A DNA stretch of 64,000 nucleotides from Butyricicoccus pullicaecorum DSM 23266 (lineage in GTDB: Bacteria; Bacillota; Clostridia; Oscillospirales; Butyricicoccaceae), in assembly GCF_900167005.1 (NCBI RefSeq), contig NZ_FUXW01000007.1, positions 1 through 64,000 on the forward strand, given 5' to 3'. The notes beneath the pieces are model-generated. The model was not told where the DNA came from. It searched no databases and saw only the letters and a list, made by a program, of their open reading frames with translations. The position numbers were made by a program, and so were the translations under genes. This document shows, piece by piece, positions 59,477-64,000 of this stretch; within the stretch, counting starts at the first letter, position 1; the number at the start of each line of letters is the position of its first letter.

Positions 59477-59530
59477 GTGGTTCGCCTGTGGAAAACTTAT
59501 GAACGATTTGCGAATTTTCCACTGGAACTG

Positions 59531-59559
59531 TTTACTTTCTTAAAGTATTGTGTTAGGAT
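59531..59559 (+). promoter_or_regulatory. Promoter of the yerC-methyltransferase-hslO operon
   Basis: TTTACT, 17 bp, TAGGAT. Confidence 0.55.
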
Positions 59560-59590
59560 AAATTTGAAGTAAAGCTATGGAGGCTACGCG

Positions 59591-59884
59591 ATGAACAGCA
59601 AACTGAAGGACGCTCACATGGATGAGCTGTTTGAGGGCGTGCTTTCCCTCACCTCGGTGGAAGAATGCTATAATTTTTTCGAGGATCTGTGCACGATCAC
59701 CGAACTGCGTGCAATGGCGCAGCGTTTCCAGGTCGCAAAGATGCTGGATGAAGGCCAGATCTACAGCGATATCGTCAAGGAGACCGGCGCGAGCACGGCG
59801 ACTATCAGCCGTGTCAACAAGTGCCTGATCTACGGTACCGACGGCTACCGCATGGTGCTTGACCGCGCAAAGGGCAAGGCATAA
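59591..59884 (+). CDS. YerC/YecD family TrpR-related protein
   Basis: A 97-residue DNA-binding protein of the Trp-repressor fold. The YerC pattern ELFEGVLSLTSVEECYNFFEDLCTITELRAMAQRFQVAKMLDEGQIYSDIVKETGASTATISRVNKCLIYG is clear, with the helix-turn-helix at residues 59-80. Its ligand and targets are unknown in most species. Three bp before a methyltransferase gene, and the first gene of the operon that ends with hslO. Confidence 0.92.
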   Translation: MNSKLKDAHMDELFEGVLSLTSVEECYNFFEDLCTITELRAMAQRFQVAKMLDEGQIYSDIVKETGASTATISRVNKCLIYGTDGYRMVLDRAKGKA

Positions 59885-59887
59885 CCA

Positions 59888-60634
59888 ATGGACAGTTATC
59901 GTTTTTTGTCCGCCTACTATGACCGGTTTACCGATGATGTCGGGTACAGTCGGTGGGCGGACTATTTTGAGTCCGTTTTTCAGCGGTGCGGGTTCCGTCC
60001 CGAACTGGTGCTGGACTTGGCATGCGGTACGGGTACGCTGACCGGCGAGATGGCGCGGCGCGGCTATGAGATGATCGGCGTGGACGCATCGCCTGAAATG
60101 CTCATGCAGGCCATGAACAATACACTGGACTGCGACATCAGACCGGTATTTTTGCACCAGAGAATGGAAGAACTCGACCTGTATGGCACGATACAGGCCG
60201 TTTTGTGCTGCCTGGACAGCGTAAACTATGTGACAGATCCGTCCGTCCTGCGTGAAGCGTTTCGACGCGTGTCGCTGTTTTTGGAGCCGGACGGCGTTTT
60301 TGTGTTTGATGTGAATACCAAGCGCAAGTTTGACCGCATGAACGGACAGTGCTATGTGCGCGACGATGAGGACGTATACTGTGCTTGGCAGGTAGACTTT
60401 GACGGTGCACTGTGCACCTATGATTTTGATATCTTCGAGCGCATCGGTGAGAAAAACCGGTGGGAGCGCATGGAAGAGAGCCATCTGGAGCGATACTATG
60501 CACCGGAGGAGCTGTGCGCGCTGCTGGAAGAGAGTGGTTTTGACCGGATTGAACTGCATCCCGAATTGTCGTTTGGAGAGTTAGACGGCAGTGAGGATCG
60601 TATTTTTATCATTGCAAGAAAGAGGAAAGCATAA
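59888..60634 (+). CDS. Class I SAM-dependent methyltransferase
   Basis: A 248-residue cytosolic enzyme. It begins with YRFLSAYYDRFTDDVGYSRWADYFESVF, as in the yodH/ydaC-like methyltransferases of Firmicutes. Motif I is LVLDLACGTGTLTGEMARRG (about 38), GVDASPEMLMQA is motif II, and VLCCLDSVNYV is motif IV. The substrate-binding C-terminal half has ERYYAPEELCALLEESGFDRIEL. Function unknown. Placed between yerC and hslO with 3-4 bp gaps. Confidence 0.85.
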   Translation: MDSYRFLSAYYDRFTDDVGYSRWADYFESVFQRCGFRPELVLDLACGTGTLTGEMARRGYEMIGVDASPEMLMQAMNNTLDCDIRPVFLHQRMEELDLYGTIQAVLCCLDSVNYVTDPSVLREAFRRVSLFLEPDGVFVFDVNTKRKFDRMNGQCYVRDDEDVYCAWQVDFDGALCTYDFDIFERIGEKNRWERMEESHLERYYAPEELCALLEESGFDRIELHPELSFGELDGSEDRIFIIARKRKA

Positions 60635-60638
60635 CATT

Positions 60639-61520
60639 ATGGATCGAAGAATTCGTGCGATCACCGCAGACGCAGCCATTCAGATCACGGCCGTCGAGAC
60701 GACGGGCATGGTTGAGCGGGCGCGTAATATTCATAAGACCCTGCCGCTTGCGACGGCAGCGCTGGGTCGAACCCTGACCATTACCTCGATTATGGGCAGT
60801 CAGCTCAAGGTAGACGACGGCTCGGTCACCGTGCAGGTGCGCGGCGACGGCCCGCTGGGCACGATTGTGTGCGTGTCGGACAGCGAGGGCTATGCACGCG
60901 GCTATCTGCAGAACCCGGCAGTCGATCTGCCGCTGCGTGCAGATGGCAAGCTGAACGTCGGCGCAGGCGTGGGCTATGGTCAGCTCATGGTCATTAAGGA
61001 TATTGGACTGAAAGAGCCGGTCAGCGGCATGGTCAATCTGGTCAACGGCGAGATCGCTGAGGACGTGACCCGCTATTTCGCCGAGAGCGAGCAGATTCCG
61101 TCCGCGTGTGCGCTGGGCGTGCTGGTCAATACTGACCAGAGCGTGCGGCAGGCAGGCGGCTATCTGGTACAGCTCATGCCCGGTGCGCGTGATACCGACA
61201 TCGACCAGCTGGAGCGCAATATTCAGAAGGCTGGCGCGATGACTACCATGCTCGATCATGGCATGACGCTCGAGGAGATTGTGGGCGCTGTTCTCGAGGG
61301 CTTTACCGTGCAGTTCCTCGATGAGGCCGAGATCGGCTACCGCTGCAATTGCAGTGAGTCCAAGGTCACCCGTGCGCTCATCAGCTTGGGTCAGCAGGAA
61401 CTCTGCGATATGGCAGACGAGGAGAAGCCTGCCGAGATTACCTGCCAATTCTGCGATAAAGTGTACTCTTTTTCGCCCGAAGAGCTGCGTAAACTCGCAG
61501 TAAATGCCAAGAAAAAATAA
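60639..61520 (+). CDS. hslO: Hsp33 redox-regulated chaperone
   Basis: A 293-residue holdase switched on by oxidation. The N-terminal core (ARNIHKTLPLATAALGRTLTITSIMGSQLK) and the linker (TDIDQLERNIQKAGAMTTMLDHGMTLEEIVGAVL) are complete. The zinc/redox motif is split as CNC near 235 and CQFC near 268, four cysteines that form disulfides under stress. ATG at 60639 has a moderate AGAGGAAAG site. A longer reading from 60591 overlaps the methyltransferase and is rejected. Confidence 0.95.
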   Translation: MDRRIRAITADAAIQITAVETTGMVERARNIHKTLPLATAALGRTLTITSIMGSQLKVDDGSVTVQVRGDGPLGTIVCVSDSEGYARGYLQNPAVDLPLRADGKLNVGAGVGYGQLMVIKDIGLKEPVSGMVNLVNGEIAEDVTRYFAESEQIPSACALGVLVNTDQSVRQAGGYLVQLMPGARDTDIDQLERNIQKAGAMTTMLDHGMTLEEIVGAVLEGFTVQFLDEAEIGYRCNCSESKVTRALISLGQQELCDMADEEKPAEITCQFCDKVYSFSPEELRKLAVNAKKK

Positions 61521-61544
61521 ATTTAAAAAATTTAGAAAAATGTG

Positions 61545-61573
61545 TTGACATCAGCGGTGGTTTTAGATATAAT
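61545..61573 (+). promoter_or_regulatory. Consensus promoter of the five-tRNA operon
   Basis: TTGACA, 17 bp, TATAAT. An imperfect inverted repeat (TCAGCG...CGCTGA with GGTT/AACC) flanks the -10 box at 61551-61588. Confidence 0.9.
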
Positions 61574-61597
61574 AATAACCGTCGCTGATGACACCAC

Positions 61598-61673
61598 GGA
61601 AGTTTAGCTCAGCTGGGAGAGCATCTGCCTTACAAGCAGAGGGTCACAGGTTCGAGCCCTGTAACTTCCACCA
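61598..61673 (+). tRNA. tRNA-Val(UAC)
   Basis: Acceptor GGAAGTT/AACTTCC, anticodon stem-loop CTGCCTTACAAGCAG giving TAC, CCA encoded, 76 nt. First of five tRNAs. Confidence 0.95.
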
Positions 61674-61676
61674 CTT

Positions 61677-61753
61677 GGCCCGGTAGCTCAGTTGGTTAGA
61701 GCGCTAGCCTGTCACGCTAGAGGTCGTGGGTTCGAGCCCCATCCGGGTCGCCA
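61677..61753 (+). tRNA. tRNA-Asp(GUC)
   Basis: Acceptor GGCCCGG/CCGGGTC, anticodon GTC in a TAGCCTGTCACGCTA stem-loop, discriminator G, CCA encoded, 77 nt. A 7-bp CTTTCTC/GAGAAAG hairpin follows in the spacer (61754-61775). Confidence 0.95.
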
Positions 61754-61796
61754 CTTTCTCTTCTCCCAGAGAAAGCGGCCAACAGTAACTGAAGAT

Positions 61797-61872
61797 GCCT
61801 CTGTAGCTCAGTCGGTAGAGCAGGGGACTGAAAATCCCCGTGTCGGTGGTTCGATTCCGCCCGGAGGCACCA
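61797..61872 (+). tRNA. tRNA-Phe(GAA)
   Basis: Acceptor GCCTCTG/CGGAGGC, anticodon loop ACTGAAAAT giving GAA, CCA encoded, 76 nt. Confidence 0.95.
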
Positions 61873-61902
61873 CTTACTTTCTTTTGAAAAAGAAAGTAAG
61901 TG
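61871..61902 (+). repeat. 15-bp hairpin overlapping the CCA end of tRNA-Phe
   Basis: CACTTACTTTCTTTT pairs perfectly with AAAAGAAAGTAAGTG, with a 2-nt loop. It begins in the tRNA-Phe CCA and fills most of the spacer before tRNA-Gly. No U-run follows on the + strand. Confidence 0.7.
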
Positions 61903-61916
61903 AAAAAACTTAATAT

Positions 61917-61992
61917 GCGGATGTAGCTCATCTGGTAGAGCGCCACCTTGCCAAGGTGGAGGTAGCGAGTTCGAGCCTCGTCATCCGCTCCA
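61917..61992 (+). tRNA. tRNA-Gly(GCC)
   Basis: Acceptor GCGGATG/CATCCGC, anticodon GCC in the CACCTTGCCAAGGTG stem-loop, CCA encoded, 76 nt. Only 3 nt before tRNA-Cys. Confidence 0.95.
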
Positions 61993-61995
61993 TCT

Positions 61996-62069
61996 GGTAC
62001 CATAGCCAAGCGGTAAGGCGTGGGACTGCAACTCCCTGATCCCCAGTTCGATTCTGGGTGGTACCTCCA
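61996..62069 (+). tRNA. tRNA-Cys(GCA)
   Basis: Acceptor GGTACCA/TGGTACC, anticodon GCA in GGGACTGCAACTCCC, discriminator U as needed by CysRS, CCA encoded, 74 nt. Confidence 0.95.
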
Positions 62070-62071
62070 GT

Positions 62072-62103
62072 AAAAGACCTCATGGATTCCATGAGGTCTT
62101 TTC
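62072..62103 (+). terminator. Terminator of the tRNA operon
   Basis: AAAAGACCTCAT/ATGAGGTCTTTT stem ending in TTTTCTGTTTTG. Confidence 0.86.
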
Positions 62104-62160
62104 TGTTTTGCGCAAAGAAAGCATTTACTCTAACTGCATCATAAATTACCACATACTATC

Positions 62161-62189
62161 TTAAAATTCGACCATTCCTGTGGTATACT
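62161..62189 (+). promoter_or_regulatory. Extended -10 promoter of the lipoprotein gene
   Basis: TTAAAA, 17 bp, TGG-TATACT. Confidence 0.6.
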
Positions 62190-62244
62190 ATATAGCATAG
62201 ACACAGCGTACGCCGTGTCGGCTTTACCGATAGGGGGAGTTTGC

Positions 62245-63222
62245 GTGATCAAAAGAATATTCGCCGCACTGCTGTGCGCAATGGCTGCGGCGTGTCTGTC
62301 GGGCTGCGCGGAGCAAACACCGCCGCCTGAAGAACATACAGGAACGCGCATTGCGCTTTCTATGGCGTCGAGAGATCAGTTTCTGGTCACCGTCGAGACT
62401 TCGGTGCTCGAACATGCAGCAAAAAATCAGGTTGACTGCACGGTATGGGATGCGGGAAACGATTATGTAGTGCAGATGCAGCACGTCAAGGATGCCAGAG
62501 AACAGGGTTATGACGCGCTGATCGTCAACGAGGTATCACCCAGCCTGACCCGTGGTATTCTGCGTGAAGCAGAGGACATGCCGGTCGTGTTCGTCAACCG
62601 TGAACCGGAGATGAGTGCGCTGACCGTGGGAAAGAACGCTTATGTCGGCTCGGACGACAGTGAACCCGGACGATTTCAGGCAGCATGGCTCAATGACTAT
62701 GCCGAAGAGAAGGGACTCGAGCACCTGAACATCGTCTATCTGACCGGTATCGAGGGTCAGGCGTCCACCATTGCCCGCCGGGAGAGCTTGATGGATCACC
62801 TCAAGGTCGACCATGACTTTGTGTATGACTCCACGGCACAGTTTGACCGTGCCAAAGCGCAGGTACAGGTCGGCATGCTCATTGAGGCCGGAAGATCGTT
62901 TGACGCGATTGTCGCACAGAACGACGAAATGGCGATTGGTGCTGCCATGGCAATGCAGGCAGCGGGCAAAGAGCTGTGTCCGATTCTGGGCATTGACGGT
63001 ACGATTGCGGGCTGTCAGGGCATCCGAGACGGTATGCTGTCCTTCACCGTGCGTCAGCCGGGTGATGAACAGGGCAGAGCGGCGGTCGATGCCGCACTGG
63101 CGCTCATCGCCGGAGAGAGCCTAGACACGGTGTCTGGTGTGACGCTGGGCGAGGATGAGCTGTCTCTGATGATTCCATACGAACCGGTCGATGCTGAAAA
63201 CGTCGAGGAATATATTTCGTAA
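62245..63222 (+). CDS. Sugar-binding lipoprotein (periplasmic-binding-protein-like, type 4)
   Basis: A 325-residue lipoprotein. Signal peptide VIKRIFAALLCAMAAACLSGC with the lipobox LSGC, so Cys21 is lipidated. The binding domain fits Peripla_BP_4/RbsB: YVVQMQHVKDAREQGYDALIVNEVSPS, VFVNREPEM, NIVYLTGIEGQASTIARRESLMDHL and IVAQNDEMAIGAAMAMQAAG, ILGIDGTIAG. Probably the sugar-binding part of an ABC importer or a chemosensory/sensor partner; no ATPase or permease gene follows in the window. GTG at 62245 is set by AGGGGGAG; a longer frame from 62215 crosses it. Confidence 0.9.
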   Translation: MIKRIFAALLCAMAAACLSGCAEQTPPPEEHTGTRIALSMASRDQFLVTVETSVLEHAAKNQVDCTVWDAGNDYVVQMQHVKDAREQGYDALIVNEVSPSLTRGILREAEDMPVVFVNREPEMSALTVGKNAYVGSDDSEPGRFQAAWLNDYAEEKGLEHLNIVYLTGIEGQASTIARRESLMDHLKVDHDFVYDSTAQFDRAKAQVQVGMLIEAGRSFDAIVAQNDEMAIGAAMAMQAAGKELCPILGIDGTIAGCQGIRDGMLSFTVRQPGDEQGRAAVDAALALIAGESLDTVSGVTLGEDELSLMIPYEPVDAENVEEYIS

Positions 63223-63232
63223 CACCAATCTT

Positions 63233-63264
63233 GCCGGATTGTGGATACACAGTCCGGCTTTTTA
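63233..63264 (+). terminator. Terminator of the lipoprotein gene
   Basis: GCCGGA/TCCGGC stem with extra pairs near the loop, then TTTTTATG. Confidence 0.8.
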
Positions 63265-63325
63265 TGCGTCATATATAAATCCGAGCGAGGTTGTTTATAT
63301 TTTCGATGAGATTGACGTGGGTATC

Positions 63326-63353
63326 TGGACAACGACCCCGGACGCATTATAAT
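63326..63353 (+). promoter_or_regulatory. Promoter of the MFS transporter gene
   Basis: TGGACA, 16 bp, TATAAT. Confidence 0.65.
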
Positions 63354-63390
63354 GGAGAACGAAATAACAGATAAAAGGGGATTTTGATTC

Positions 63391-64000
63391 ATGGCAGCAT
63401 CTGGTGTCAGCACGGTGCAGGAACGGGGAACGGCACTTCCGATCCTGATTACCCGTGTTGCAATTTGTATTTTTGCCGTCTCACAGACCATGCTTTCGCC
63501 GCTGATTACACAGATCGGCGCAGCGTTCGGTCTGGGACTGGGCGGGTCGGGCTTTCTATTTACCGCCTACTATATTTCCAATATTTTCTTCTGTCTGGTG
63601 ACCGGACGCATCATCGCGATGATCGGAAAGCGCACGGCGATGAAAGCCGGACTGATTTTCTATGCGCTCGTGACCTTTGCGTTTGCCCATACCCACAGCT
63701 TTGCCATCGCTTGCGTGTTCATTTCGTGCATGGGCGCGCTTGCAACCTTCATTGAGGCGGTCGGCATGGATTTGGTCGACGATATGTCACCGGTGGATGC
63801 CGCCTCTAACCTGACCATGACCCACGGTATTGCGGGCATTGGCATGGTCGGCGGCGTGGTGTACAGTGGACTGATGCTGAACGCGGGTTATGACTGGCGT
63901 ACCATTTACACCATGATGTCTGTGGCAGTTGGTGCGGTTGCGGTTGTATTCTGTGTCGTCCGCTTTCCCAAGATGCACCAGTCGGCAGCGGGCGGTCTGG
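63391..64000 (+). CDS. MFS transporter, N-terminal part (cut by the window edge)
   Basis: The first 203 residues of a Major Facilitator Superfamily protein; the gene runs past the right edge. Membrane helices start with ILITRVAICIFAVSQTMLSPLI, then GSGFLFTAYYISNIFFCLVTGRIIAMIGKRTAMKAGLIFYAL, which holds the GRxxxxxGKR loop between helices 2 and 3. Helix 5 is THGIAGIGMVGGVVYSGLML and the next segment begins WRTIYTMMSVAVGAVAVVFCVV. A sugar or fucose-permease-like substrate is possible, given the sugar-binding neighbour. ATG at 63391 follows AAAAGGGGA. Confidence 0.88.
   Translation, partial: MAASGVSTVQERGTALPILITRVAICIFAVSQTMLSPLITQIGAAFGLGLGGSGFLFTAYYISNIFFCLVTGRIIAMIGKRTAMKAGLIFYALVTFAFAHTHSFAIACVFISCMGALATFIEAVGMDLVDDMSPVDAASNLTMTHGIAGIGMVGGVVYSGLMLNAGYDWRTIYTMMSVAVGAVAVVFCVVRFPKMHQSAAGGL

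Noticed and set aside
61692-62152. Short frames on both strands inside the tRNA array
   Set aside because: They are translations of tRNA genes; identical chance frames occur in most tRNA clusters.

Overview
The window is a 64 kb chromosomal segment of a Gram-positive, anaerobic, probably spore-forming member of the Clostridia. GC content looks to be in the mid-50s. Supporting signs are the IspH-ribosomal protein S1 fusion, GatCAB, HPr kinase, a group-B-like [FeFe] hydrogenase, sporulation genes (gerW, yunB, a dacF-type carboxypeptidase), an S-layer-homology surface protein and AGGAGG-type ribosome binding sites. The gene content fits Oscillospirales (Butyricicoccus/Agathobaculum-like), but the genus is an inference. 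No prophage, IS element or CRISPR array was seen.

Layout, left half. 1-650: the 5S end of an rRNA operon, then a block of eight consecutive hairpins without a gene. 0.8-15 kb: mostly single genes with their own sigma-A promoters and terminators: a methyltransferase, a flavodoxin-like reductase, a C_GCAxxG_C_C protein, a cell-wall amidase, a ROK kinase, hprK, rpmB, a Suv3-like RNA helicase, a GDPD, pepF, a nitroreductase and a hydrogenase. 15.3-22.4 kb: a corrinoid module with a RACo-type activator, a hydantoinase-like ATPase, a DUF1638 protein, a PocR/AraC regulator and a DHxxG corrinoid protein. It ends in a cobalamin riboswitch with no gene behind it on its strand. 22.4-24.9 kb: a LacI regulator and a TIM-barrel isomerase. 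24.9-28.8 kb: a nitrosative/oxidative stress operon (hcp fused to DUF1858, an unknown protein, hemerythrin) and a ferredoxin/NapH-like pair. 28.9-33.7 kb: a sigma factor, moaC, a large beta-helix/SLH surface protein of AT-richer composition and tRNA-Ser.

Layout, right half. 33.7-36.4 kb: cutC, tRNA-Ala, tRNA-Val and a DUF3793-flavodoxin operon under three copies of a GTTAG-N6-CTAAC operator, probably metal-responsive. 36.4-39.0 kb: a glycosyltransferase-like protein, a Gly/Ser/aromatic low-complexity protein and an FkbM methyltransferase. 39.1-61.5 kb: dense housekeeping operons on the + strand: M50 protease-scpA-scpB-DUF2953-gerW, dacF-rluB, rpiR-yhiN-cmk-plsC-ispH/rpsA, yunB, ligA-gatC-gatA-gatB-(EF-Tu domain-2-like protein), an SGNH hydrolase, a sigma factor with a DUF4179 partner, and yerC-methyltransferase-hslO. 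61.6-62.1 kb: a five-tRNA array (Val, Asp, Phe, Gly, Cys). 62.2-64 kb: a sugar-binding lipoprotein and an MFS transporter cut by the window edge.

Most promising for follow-up: the stand-alone cobalamin riboswitch beside the corrinoid/PocR cluster, which points antisense into a LacI regulator; the corrinoid cluster without a visible substrate methyltransferase; the aromatic-MTS repeat protein with its modifying-enzyme-like neighbours; the free EF-Tu domain-2-like protein behind gatCAB; and the operator-controlled flavodoxin operon.
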